DNA of 6,978 nucleotides, taken from Elusimicrobiota bacterium. Lineage in GTDB: Bacteria; CG03; SLGR01; PWQF01. The stretch is taken from contig PWQF01000194.1 in assembly GCA_003556865.1 (NCBI GenBank), positions 1-6,978 of the forward strand. Direction: 5' to 3'. Below the pieces are notes generated by a model. The model saw only the letters and a program-made list of their open reading frames with translations. It ran no database searches and was not told the DNA's origin. Made by a program: the position numbers and the translations under genes. This document shows positions 1-6,978 of the stretch, piece after piece (the stretch's first letter is position 1; each line of letters begins with the position of its first letter).

Positions 1-3000
1 GGCCGGCGCCGCCGTAGCTCTTGCCGCCGCAGGGATAATAGGTTCTGCCGCAGCGGTTTCTGTTGCCGGGGCCGCCTTAGTAGCTGCCGTAGGGCTGAGG
101 CTTATTTCCCCCCGCAGGCATAAGCCGGATGAGGGTTTCAGGGATGAAAGCCCTTCAGATGAAAGTATACTGGATCCTGTGGAGCAGTATCTTGCTTCAT
201 ACCCGGACACAGTTCAGTTCCCGGAATATACAGGCAGTTATGCCGGCAGGCTTAAGGACCTGGAAGTGAAACTGAAAGAGAAAATTGATTTAGAGCCGGC
301 GGCTTTGCTTATGGTAAATTTAACAGAAAAATTGTCCCGGCTGGATAAACGGACTTCAAATGAGCTGCTGACGGCATTATTTAACCTCCTCTCTTTAACT
401 GATTTAGCGGAAAAAAACTTTCACCTCATAGCAGCGCTTATAAATGAGCGGGAAATAGAGGATTCAATTATACTGCTGGGCAAGATAGCGCATAAAATCT
501 TTTCAGGAGAAAAGCCCGCTGCGGAAAGCCAAAACAGGCAGAAATTGAGTAATCATTTTGCGGAACTGCAGGGCCTGCTTAACCTTAAAAATTCAGGCTA
601 TACCATAAAATCCGCTCCCCTTAAGCTGCGGGACAAAAAGAAAGTGTATACGGAGCTTGACGGATTAGTAGATTCGCATATTTTTGAAAAAAAGAACCAG
701 GCTTCCAATTTTAAGAGCAGCAGGAGGGTAAGTACATATCTAAAAAAGAAAATGGGAAAGGTGAAAAAAGCCATCCATAATGCCCCCGGAAAACTGAATC
801 TGGCAATAGGTGAGGAAACAGTCCGGAATATAAAATCCTCAAAATCCCCGGTTAACTTTATTCTGGATATTGAAAGGGGCGCCGCTGTAAAAGTTCTGCT
901 TAAAAGATCGGGCGGGTCAATTCAGGAGCTGCGCCAGCTTTTTTCTTCCGGTGATATTAAAGCCCAGCATCGCGGAATACTGAACGCATATAATAATTTC
1001 CCCGAAGTTCTGGTCTGGGCTTCACATGCCCTGGGAGATGATTTCAACAGGGCTCTTGACGACTGGATAAAGTCTAATCTTAACCTTGCCCCGCCTGCCT
1101 CTTTCAGTCTCTCGGCTTCCCCTCTTGATGTCAATCTCTCTATTATCTTTTCGTCTCAATACAATGCCTTTGATGAGTCACCTCTCCTTAGAGAAACATA
1201 TCTGATAAGTGATCTCAGCGAGTTAAATGAACGTTTTAACAGGATCCGCGCAAAAGAAACAGAAGAGAGAAGAACCGCCGCCCCGGGAAAATCCCTGAGC
1301 TCAAATATTATACTTGCCGGGGGAATTTCTTTATTTACTGCCCTGGCTTTTCCCGGCAGGGCTTTTGCCCTTAGCCGGGATATTATCCCTGAGTTTATTC
1401 AGACAGGCAACCCTGTTTCACTTATAGGAGCCTATGCTTTAGGAATTGGAGCCGGTCTTGGTGCAACCTACATACTTAAAAACAGAAACCGAATTTTCTC
1501 AGGACTGAAGAGGTACCTGAATTCATTTATCAGCCGTTTACGCCTATCTGCCCCGGAGGAATTAAAAGAAGCGGAAAAAACTGCTGTTGCGGATTCCCGG
1601 GCTTCCGAGGAAAGTGAATATATAGATTCTGTTACTGAAAGCGGAATTACCCCCCAGGAATTAGAAACAGAATCCGAACCCCATACTCCCCCTGCTCCTA
1701 CAAGAGAAGAAGAGTATGTTTCAGTTCTTGAGGAGATAAACCGCTATGCCCATACTCCTCTGAAACTTACCAGAACATTAAGGAAAATAACTCCCCGGAC
1801 CCTGCAGAAGCACGGGGAAAAACTTCAGGAACACGGCATCCCGGTAAAGCCTTCCACAATAATAAGGAACCCGGATGCATTAATAGAAAGAAATGAGAAG
1901 CTTAAGGGTTACGGACTGCAGCCTACCCCGGTCTCACTTACACAGAGTAGAAAGGCCTACGAGGAGCTGGATGAGCTGGCTGCCGGAATAAGGGAGCTGC
2001 CTGTCTCTCCGGAATATATGGAGGTTCTTTTAAGAATCTTTTTTGAAAACAGGAAGCATTTTGACCGCTCCCCCCAAACCAGGAATAGTTACAGTTCTGA
2101 AAAATTTCTTTCAGAGGCCCGGGAAATAACCGATTTTGCATCCGGCGCAAAAGAGATGGAATTCAGGGTGCTTAAAGATATCTTTAGAAAGGCATTCCTT
2201 CAGCCTGAGGATTACAGGGAGATCTTTTCTGAAAAACTGGAAATAGATGAAGGGCCTGTTTCTGTTTCCTCCCCCGAATTTAAAGAGTCCCTGACTCCGG
2301 GAGCCGAAGATAAGTTTGATAATTACCGTAACGAATCCGAAATAAAGGCCATCATAAAGAAACTGGCTTATTTTGATGAAAAGGAAAATAAGTGGACCGG
2401 TTACTTTTATGAAAAATATTACGGGACCCTTATGAAGCCGGAAGATGTTCTTATAATAACCGCCACTTCCGCCCAGCGCGACCTGGCTATAAATATGATG
2501 GGAGAGGTCCTTCCCCGGCCCGATAAAAGAATAATGAGCGTTCAGGACTGGTATTCTCTCAGCCCTACTCAGAGACCCGAGCCCAGGCTTATCTTTCTTT
2601 CGCTTGTAAGAAGCCAGGGGGATATTTTTCATTCACTTTCGGGCCGAACGGTCAAGGTGCATTACCATACACTGGATGACGGCATTGTGGAGGAAGTTTT
2701 CCAGATGCCCGGCGTGCTGGATATGCGGATGCCCGAAAGCCGCCAGGGCTACTATATGATAGTGAAAGTAGACCTGGAACAGGAAAAGGTGATAAAAAAA
2801 GGACGTGACTACGGCAAGAAAAAAGAGACAGAACCTACGGAAATAAGGGCTCTTTACCTTGATAAGTTTGATTTTAATACCCTCAGGCTTCAGGATGACA
2901 GGGGCGTATGGAGAGAAGCTTCGGTGGAAGTGAGAGAAAATCCTGATTTTACCCCCGAATATATAGAGGGTCTCTCTGCAATTCTGGGAAGGAAAGGGGT

Positions 3001-6000
3001 AAGGGTCATAGGTAATTACAGTACCCTGAAAGCCCTTTCAAAAACGGCGGCGGAAAAGAAAAGCCCTAAGGAGAAACAGGAAAGTGAGACCGCACAGATT
3101 CTAAGTGAAACCCTTAAAGGTATGCGGATTTCCGACAGTTTTAAAAGAAAACCTGAGAAAAAGCGTCAGGCAGTGATAAACCTGATAACCGAAAACCTGG
3201 CAACCATTAAGAAAGCATCCGATATTGAAGCTCTTCTTAAGGAAGACGGTATGAAAATCAGTGAGACTTCCGGCAGCAAACTCTTTCAGGCCCTTGAAGA
3301 GGGGGAGCTTTTAGGGGTTCCCGGGTTTACAGAAACTGTTTCATCGGCCGTAAGTGCCGCCCTTGTTCCTGTCGGGTTGACCCTCCAGGCATCTATGTGG
3401 GCCTTTGAGGAAATCCGCAAGCGGGCGCCTCCGGGACTGATTAATGCCCGGATTCTGCGGGATATATATGAAAGGAATAAAAAATCCGGCTATGTTATGG
3501 AACCCTCCGTAGAATTACGGGAGTTTGAGGGCAAACCCTTTTACGCCCAATATGTTGAATATGAAGAGAAAAGGACGGATCCCGAATGTGTTCTCTGTCA
3601 AGATAAGTTCCCCTCCGAAAGAAAATACCTGAACTGGAGAAAGGATTATCTGGTTACCGCTAACGCCTATTCATTTTTTAACAACCAGATTGATCTTATT
3701 AGCAGGGCCCACCGCCCCCAGGATATTGACGGGGATACTTTCGGAGATGTATTGGATTTTCATTCGCTGACAGGTTTCAGAGTGGGTTTTAACCAGGCCG
3801 GCGCAGGATCTACGCGGCCCGGACATATGCATTTTCAATCTTCCGATCACCGGTTTCCGGTTGAGGATATGCCGGTAGAGACCCTTGGTATAAGAAGCGG
3901 GGTGAATGTCGGGCTTGTAAAAGATTATCCGGCAAAGGCAATTGTGCTTGAAGGAAAAACGGAAAGGCAGTTAAGAGAAGTCGGGGAGAAAATGTTTTCC
4001 CTGCTTGAAAAGAACGGTCTTAAATACAATCTTCTGTTTGCTCCCGGAGATGAGGGTCTTAAAAGGGTTTTTATTTTTCCGCGCACCCAGGAATCCCCTT
4101 CAGATTTTGATGGCAATTTCGGTTATCCTGAAATGGCCGGCGTTAAGATAGAGACCGACCCAAAACTTTTCGCCGACCCTGACCTCGGAGGCAGGTTTGA
4201 AGCTGCCCTTGAAGAAGTGAGCAGCGGGGAGGAGACAGAGAGGTTTTTAGAAGATATCCGGGATATCTTTAAACAGGTCGTTATTTTCCTGGGCCCCGCC
4301 GGTTCCGGTAAAGGAACATTTACTTCTATGCTCTCGAAAGATATTAAATCAGTCCGGTCCATTTCAATGGGTGATTTGCTCAGGGCTGTACCCGCGGACC
4401 ATCCCCGAAAAGAGGAACTGGACCGGCTTATGTCCGAAGGAAAACTGGTTCCGGCTGATATTACCTATGAATTACTGGGCGAGAGCATAGAGAAAAAGCT
4501 TGTCTCCAATCCCGAAGAAATCATTATTATAGACGGAGCCCCCCGTCAGGTAGAGCAAATTGAAAATCTCAGGCAGATGCTGGATAAAATTGGCATTTCA
4601 ATTGCCGCGGTTGTCCATCTCGAGGTAAGCAAAGAGGAAGAACTTTTAAGAAGACTGAAACTTAGGGGCCGCCCTGACGATACAGATGAGGCCATAAAAG
4701 AGAGGCTTAAAATATACCGGGAGGAAACTGTTCCGGTTATAGAATATTTCAGCAATGAAGGAGAGGAAGTCTTAAATGTGGATGTTTCTGACCCGTCTGC
4801 GGAAGTTAATTATGCCAAGCTCCTTTCCTATCTTTCAAATGTGGGGAAGTTGGCCCCCATTCTTCCGGAAACTGACCGGCCGGAAGAGGTTGTCTCTGAA
4901 GAGGTTGAAGATAGGGTGACGGAGACCGAAACCCGGGAAGAGAGGAAGGAAGAGCCTCTTCCTTCCGAGCAGGATCTGGGGGAGGAAAAAGAGGATAAAC
5001 AGGCCCCTGAGGTCACTGAACGGAGTGCCTCCAGGAATATGCTTGCACATCTTTCCCGCACCAGGGAGTACAGGCAGTCCGTCCGGGAGCAGATAGAAAA
5101 TATAGAAAAAGAGGAGAGAGAACTTGCCTCGGATATTTATCAAATGTATACGGATTTTTATATTCAGGAATACGGTCAGGACGGGTGGGAAGAGTTAAAG
5201 CAGAGAGAGCTTGAAAAATTCCGGAAAAAAGAGGCGGAGGCCAGGAGAAAATATGAGGAGAGAAGAGAAGCAGGAACACTTCCCGAGCGGGCCCGGGGAA
5301 TAAGCCTTATAAACCCCTGGGGTTTGATCTTCTTTCCTGAAAAGTACGGGGCTCTGACCGGTCTCCCCTTTAAAAACATTGAAATACGGTCAAGGGATTT
5401 TAGTTCCGGCTGGAGGGGCCCGGTCCATTTTGTTACTTCCCAGAAAACCCCCCAAAGCAGCAGCGATGCAAGGGCGGCTATGGAGCATTTTGGCATAGAC
5501 GGTGAAGCTTTGCCTTACGGGAAAGAGATAGGTACCGCCGAACTTTATCATGTTATTGATTTCAGCCCTGATGCGGAAGGTTTTGCTTTGTGGAACGTTT
5601 TAAAAGAAGACCCTGATTTTGCCCACAGGGTTATTTTCCCCTGGATACCGGAGTGGGGCCGCCGCGCCGGGCTTCTGTTTATGAATCCTGAAGCACTGGA
5701 GGAGCCGCGGGACGCAAAAGGGGCTTTAGGCCTTTTTGACTGGGAAGAGGCTCAGGAGGAAAGGGAGAGCGTTGACGATTCAGAAGAGGAAGCCATTGAG
5801 CCCGGTGAATGGGACCGGTTCCTGAATGACTGGAATAAAGATTTTCAAGCCAAAAAGCGCAAAAAGGAGTCTCTGATACGGGAAACGGTGGCTATGGTAA
5901 GGTCACTGGCCGGCGCACGGGGAATGGAAAGAGGCCGCGCGGGAGAGATTACTAATGATATGCTTTCTTTACTTAATACGGCCCGTTCAGGATTGGATGA

Positions 6001-6978
6001 GAGCTTAAATGAGCTTTTAAGCCGCCTTAGGGAGGAAGTAAGTCCCGGAGAAGGGGAGAGGGTTGCGGTTGCAGTTGATAGAGCCGGAAATATTGAAAGA
6101 ACTCCCCTGAAGGGGATTTCAGAAGAGGCCGCGCTTCCGGCCGGAAAGGGAAGGCTTGCTGTTGTTTCTCCTGATGAGACTGTCCTGGCTTTTACTAACC
6201 AGGAACGTGTATATATCGTGGAAGAGGGAACCCTCTCTCTTAATAAGGGAGAAGAAGTTACTGCCCTGGCCGGAGTCAATACATCTAAACCGGGGCAGTA
6301 TGTGGTCTTATCCACCAGGAACGGGCGGGTAAGGAGAATGAGCCTGGATAAGCTGGTCCCGTTCGCAAAAAGCAATAAAAAAATATTTACCTTTAAGGCC
6401 GAAGAACCGGATGCAATACATTCCGTAGAAGTCACTGACGGCAACCAGCAGCTTCTGCTTGTCTCTTCAGAGGGGCAGGCTCTCCGTTTCAGGGAAACCG
6501 ATGTTCCCGAGCATGTTACGGAGGCCACAATGGGTGTAAGGGGCATTCAGCTTCCCGGGGATGATTATCTTGTTTCAATGACCGCCCTGCCGGCTGATTC
6601 TTCTATGTCGGTTATGATTATGACGGATAAAGGATATGTGAAACGCTCCCGGGCCGAGGGATATCCTCTCTTTAAGAGGGATGAAGTTGTCTATAGCACT
6701 CCGGGCCGCTGGAAGGAAATGATGGGTAAATCAATTATAACATCCGGCCGGGTGTCGGATGTTTTTCTGGTTGATGATTCAGACCATATACTGGTTGCTT
6801 CGGAAGGAAAAATAATGAGGAAGGAACTGGACCATGTGCCTGTCAAAGACACCCCTTTTGAGGAAGGAATGGAATTTATCTCTCCTTCTGAAACGGAACA
6901 CTATATGGCTGCCGTAATTCCCGGCGGCAGGGATATAAGTTCGGCTATGAGTTCGGATGAGTGGAATGAATGGTCGGA
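1..6978 (+). CDS. Giant multidomain membrane-anchored protein, partial at both ends
   Basis: One reading frame (codons starting at position 2) runs without a stop to 6976, about 2,325 complete codons, so both the start and the end of the gene lie outside the window. Modules in order are: transmembrane segment (residues 1-34), helical region (35-433), transmembrane hairpin (435-492), acidic linker, two 26-residue repeats (597-648), an unassigned region (649-1166), a HIT-like phosphorylase domain (about 1167-1419), adenylate kinase (about 1426-1613), acidic linker and coiled coil, an ASCH-like domain (about 1768-1900), and a GyrA-type C-terminal pinwheel (about 2017-2325). Codon use is even throughout, with frequent AGG, AGA and ATA, which argues against a chance open frame or a chimeric assembly. 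Recognisable domains all in the same frame confirm that it is coding. No whole-protein family is recognised and the overall function is unknown. Very long mosaic proteins of this style are known in Omnitrophota; assignment to that phylum is inference. Confidence 0.95.
2..103 (+). other. Transmembrane segment at the left edge of the giant protein
   Basis: Residues 1-34 are almost entirely Ala, Gly, Val, Leu and Ile and contain no charged residue until an Arg near residue 32. They are followed at once by a basic cluster (SPRRHK). This is long enough for one helix, or for a helix whose beginning lies outside the window. The basic flank after it suggests, by the positive-inside rule, that the following chain is cytoplasmic. 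It could also be the h-region of an internal signal anchor. The true N-terminus is not visible. Confidence 0.7.
104..1300 (+). other. Unrecognised helical, partly basic region of the giant protein
   Basis: Residues 35-433 begin with an acidic stretch (DEGFRDESPSDE) and continue as mostly helix-forming sequence rich in Leu, Lys, Glu and Asn. A strongly basic patch lies around residues 216-265, with several Lys-Lys and Arg-Arg pairs. Around residues 355-400 the sequence becomes Ser/Phe/Leu-rich. I recognise no family, catalytic motif or repeat. By position it is the soluble segment between two membrane-associated regions. It could be a scaffold or a nucleic-acid or phospholipid-contacting module, but nothing seen decides this. 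Confidence 0.5.
1304..1477 (+). other. Transmembrane hairpin of the giant protein
   Basis: Two hydrophobic helices are visible. The first (residues 435-457) starts NIILAGGISLF and ends near GRAFAL; the second (about 472-492) contains LIGAYALGIGAGLGATYIL. A short loop of about 14 residues with Arg, Asp and Glu separates them. Basic residues flank both outer sides: RAKETEERR before the first helix, and KNRNR plus LKRY after the second. By the positive-inside rule both ends face the cytoplasm and the loop faces outward. The first helix ends in an Ala-Phe-Ala that resembles a signal peptidase site, but an internal cleavage here is not supported by anything else. Confidence 0.7.
1547..1714 (+). 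other. Acidic Pro/Ser/Thr-rich linker
   Basis: Residues 516-571 are dominated by Glu, Ser, Thr, Pro and Ala, with few hydrophobic residues. This is typical of a disordered linker. It joins the membrane hairpin to the soluble part that carries the helical repeats and the enzymes. Confidence 0.6.
1790..1945 (+). repeat. Two tandem 26-residue helical repeats
   Basis: Residues 597-622 and 623-648 align without gaps as two 26-residue units of the pattern (T/N)Px(T/A)Lxx(H/R)xEKLxxxG(I/L)xxxPx(S/T)-like, with about 7 of 26 identical positions (P, L, E, K, L, G, P). A third unit may begin at 1946 but diverges quickly. The layout (Pro-capped helix, EKL, Gly-hydrophobic turn, then a Pro-initiated second helix) recalls alpha-helical nucleic-acid-binding repeats such as mTERF motifs. 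With only two clear copies I would not assign the family. The nucleotide copies are diverged, so this is not a recent DNA duplication. Confidence 0.55.
1946..3499 (+). other. Unassigned region of the giant protein
   Basis: Residues 649-1166 contain no family I can name. Residues about 665-770 look helical. Residues about 812-960 look mixed alpha/beta: a hydrophobic strand (DVLIITATSAQRD) leads into a helix, followed by several beta-type stretches (TVKVHYHTLDDG, YYMIVKVDLEQE, EIRALYLDKF). Residues about 1010-1110 are Lys/Glu-rich helices. A moderately hydrophobic helix around residues 1117-1138 (VSSAVSAALVPVGLTLQASM) could be a buried or amphipathic helix rather than membrane-spanning. The last part leads directly into the HIT-like domain. 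No catalytic signature is evident. Confidence 0.5.
3500..4258 (+). other. HIT-superfamily nucleotide-sugar phosphorylase-like domain (DUF4922 / GDP-hexose phosphorylase type)
   Basis: Residues about 1167-1419 have the order of motifs expected of the GalT / GDP-hexose phosphorylase branch of the HIT superfamily. An entry strand (FYAQYVEYEEKR) leads to CVLC (C1196, C1199), then HRPQDI, then FRVGFNQAGAGST, then HMHFQ (H1275, H1277, Q1279) followed by FPVE, and finally an FPR strand and a MAGV strand near the end. In GalT-type enzymes the second His of HxHxQ is the nucleophile that is transiently nucleotidylated, and CxxC can bind a metal; the equivalents here are H1277 and C1196/C1199. In plants VTC2 uses this fold to phosphorolyse GDP-L-galactose, and bacterial DUF4922 proteins show a similar CxLC and HxHFQ layout. 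The key residues are intact, so activity is plausible, but the substrate is unknown. Adenylate kinase follows within about ten residues. Confidence 0.7.
4277..4840 (+). other. Adenylate kinase domain, short-lid type
   Basis: Residues about 1426-1613 form a full nucleoside monophosphate kinase domain, which would catalyse ATP + AMP = 2 ADP or a related exchange. The P-loop GPAGSGKGT is intact (1431-1439, Lys1437). It is followed by SMGDLLR (Arg1461), GKLVPADI, DGAPRQ (Arg1515), an Arg pair at 1550-1551, GRPDD (Arg1557) and ERLKIY (Arg1568), then TVPVIEYF. These correspond to the AMP- and phosphate-binding arginines of known adenylate kinases. The lid between the arginine helix and GRxDD is only a few residues, as in eukaryotic AK1, and lacks the Cys4 zinc lid. 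Odd points: Met1456 replaces the Thr of the usual TGD motif, and Ala replaces Phe in DGFPR, so nucleotide preference may be altered. Length (about 188) fits a short adenylate kinase. It is fused in frame after the HIT-like domain. Confidence 0.9.
4862..5281 (+). other. Acidic linker followed by charged coiled coil
   Basis: Residues about 1621-1680 are very rich in Glu and Asp (for example EEVVSEEVEDR) and look disordered. Residues about 1681-1760 switch to alternating Arg/Lys and Glu with hydrophobic residues at heptad-like spacing (EQIENIEKEEREL; later LEKFRKKEAEARRKYEERRE), consistent with a coiled coil or a single long helix. It separates adenylate kinase from the ASCH-like domain. Confidence 0.6.
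5303..5700 (+). other. ASCH-like (PUA-fold) domain
   Basis: Residues about 1768-1900 resemble the ASCH family. Near the start is INPWG (Pro1772, Trp1773) where ASCH proteins have a PW motif. Next comes FKNIEIRSRDF (Lys-x-x-Glu-x-Arg, Glu1794, Arg1796) matching the K-x-x-E-x-R element. Then WRGPVHF (Arg1805, Gly1806) matches the RG-hydrophobic strand, and LPYGKEIGTAEL matches the G-x-x-x-G-x-hydrophobic strand. ASCH is a beta-barrel related to PUA, linked to RNA binding or modified-nucleoside hydrolysis. The tail (about 1858-1900, IFPWIPEWGRR) is not a motif I know. The call rests on motif order only, and the catalytic status is undetermined. Confidence 0.5.
5701..6046 (+). other. Charged helical linker before the GyrA-like domain
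   Basis: Residues about 1901-2015 start acidic (EEAQEERE, DDSEEEAIE), pass a Lys/Arg-rich patch (FQAKKRKKE) and end in a predicted amphipathic helix (LNELLSRLREEV). No family is recognised. In true GyrA the pinwheel is preceded by the breakage-reunion core; nothing here resembles that core, and no active-site Tyr context is seen. Confidence 0.5.
6050..6976 (+). other. DNA gyrase A C-terminal-like beta-pinwheel, six blades
   Basis: Residues about 2017-2325 match the GyrA/ParC C-terminal domain, which wraps DNA around a beta-pinwheel. Blade starts are visible at about 6056 (VAVAVDRAGNIERTPL), 6179 (VLAFTNQERVYIV), 6296 (YVVLSTRNGRVRRMSL), 6443 (LLLVSSEGQALRF), 6602 (VMIMTDKGYVKRS) and 6776 (ILVASEGKIMRKEL). 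Six blades and about 309 residues agree with full-length GyrA C-terminal domains. The closest stretch is blade 4, where GQALRF followed by MGVRGIQL mirrors the GyrA pattern GxALRF...GVRGI. The GyrA box (QRRGGKG), needed for negative supercoiling, is absent or reduced to AGKG, and blade 2 lacks its usual ARG-containing insertion. There is no gyrase catalytic core in the window. A role in DNA binding is inferred. The frame remains open after the last blade. Confidence 0.85.

Noticed and set aside
717..740. Purine-rich AGCAGGAGGG stretch resembling a ribosome binding site
   Set aside because: It is inside the open frame (Ser-Arg-Arg codons), no ATG, GTG or TTG lies at proper spacing in the coding frame, and no gene border is visible.
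1304..1372. Signal peptide of a new gene (hydrophobic helix ending in Ala-Phe-Ala)
   Set aside because: There is no start codon or ribosome binding site just upstream, and the frame is continuous. A second hydrophobic helix follows closely, which fits a membrane hairpin better.
2111..2632. Minus-strand open frame of 173 codons
   Set aside because: It is antisense to continuous + strand coding sequence, with no recognisable domain. It is explained as a shadow of the giant frame.
4277..4840. Separate adk gene with its own start
   Set aside because: No stop codon precedes the P-loop, and the frame continues unbroken from the HIT-like domain and on beyond the kinase, so it is an embedded domain.
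4835..5496. Several overlapping minus-strand frames of 77-106 codons
   Set aside because: They overlap one another on the same strand in different frames, and the + strand here encodes the acidic linker, coiled coil and ASCH-like domain. Glu/Lys-rich + strand codons commonly leave Ser/Phe/Leu-rich antisense frames open.
5845..6546. Minus-strand open frame of 233 codons
   Set aside because: It lies antisense to the linker and GyrA-like region, which has clear family motifs on the + strand. Its translation is Ser/Thr/Leu-rich low-complexity sequence typical of an antisense shadow.
6050..6976. Genuine gyrA or parC gene fragment
   Set aside because: The upstream in-frame sequence lacks the breakage-reunion core and its catalytic Tyr region, and instead encodes a charged linker and an ASCH-like domain. 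The GyrA box is also degenerate.

Overview
The whole window lies inside one giant protein-coding gene on the + strand. Reading codons from position 2, I find no stop codon through 6976: about 2,325 codons, open at both ends. No start codon, stop codon, promoter, terminator, RNA gene, mobile element or intergenic gap can be identified. Residue numbers in this annotation count the codon at position 2 as residue 1, so residue = (position+1)/3. All minus-strand reading frames look like shadows of this frame.

The encoded polypeptide is a mosaic of unrelated modules. In order: (1) an Ala/Gly-rich transmembrane segment at the left edge; (2) about 400 residues of unrecognised, mostly helical, basic protein; (3) a two-helix transmembrane hairpin; (4) an acidic, Pro/Ser/Thr-rich linker; (5) two 26-residue helical repeats; (6) about 500 residues I cannot assign; (7) a HIT-superfamily nucleotide-sugar phosphorylase-like domain (DUF4922 / GDP-hexose phosphorylase type) with CxxC and HxHxQ motifs; (8) directly after it, a complete short-lid adenylate kinase domain; (9) an acidic linker and a charged coiled coil; (10) an ASCH-like (PUA-fold) domain; (11) a second charged helical linker; (12) a six-blade domain closely resembling the C-terminal DNA-wrapping beta-pinwheel of DNA gyrase subunit A, but without the gyrase catalytic part.

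The source looks bacterial: GC is moderate (roughly half), and AGG/AGA (Arg) and ATA (Ile) codons are common all along the frame, which supports one coherent gene. Multi-thousand-residue mosaic proteins with embedded metabolic domains are known from Candidatus Omnitrophota (OP3) and a few other uncultivated or gliding lineages. I infer Omnitrophota as the likeliest source, but no marker gene here proves it.

Functionally, the charge pattern around the membrane segments suggests that the long C-terminal part faces the cytoplasm. That would tether a nucleotide-sugar phosphorylase-like module, a nucleoside monophosphate kinase, a putative RNA-binding module and a DNA-wrapping module to the inner membrane on one chain. 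The domain calls are recognition by eye, and the joint function is inference. Only two cysteine codons were seen in the 2,325 codons, and both form the CxxC motif of the phosphorylase-like domain.
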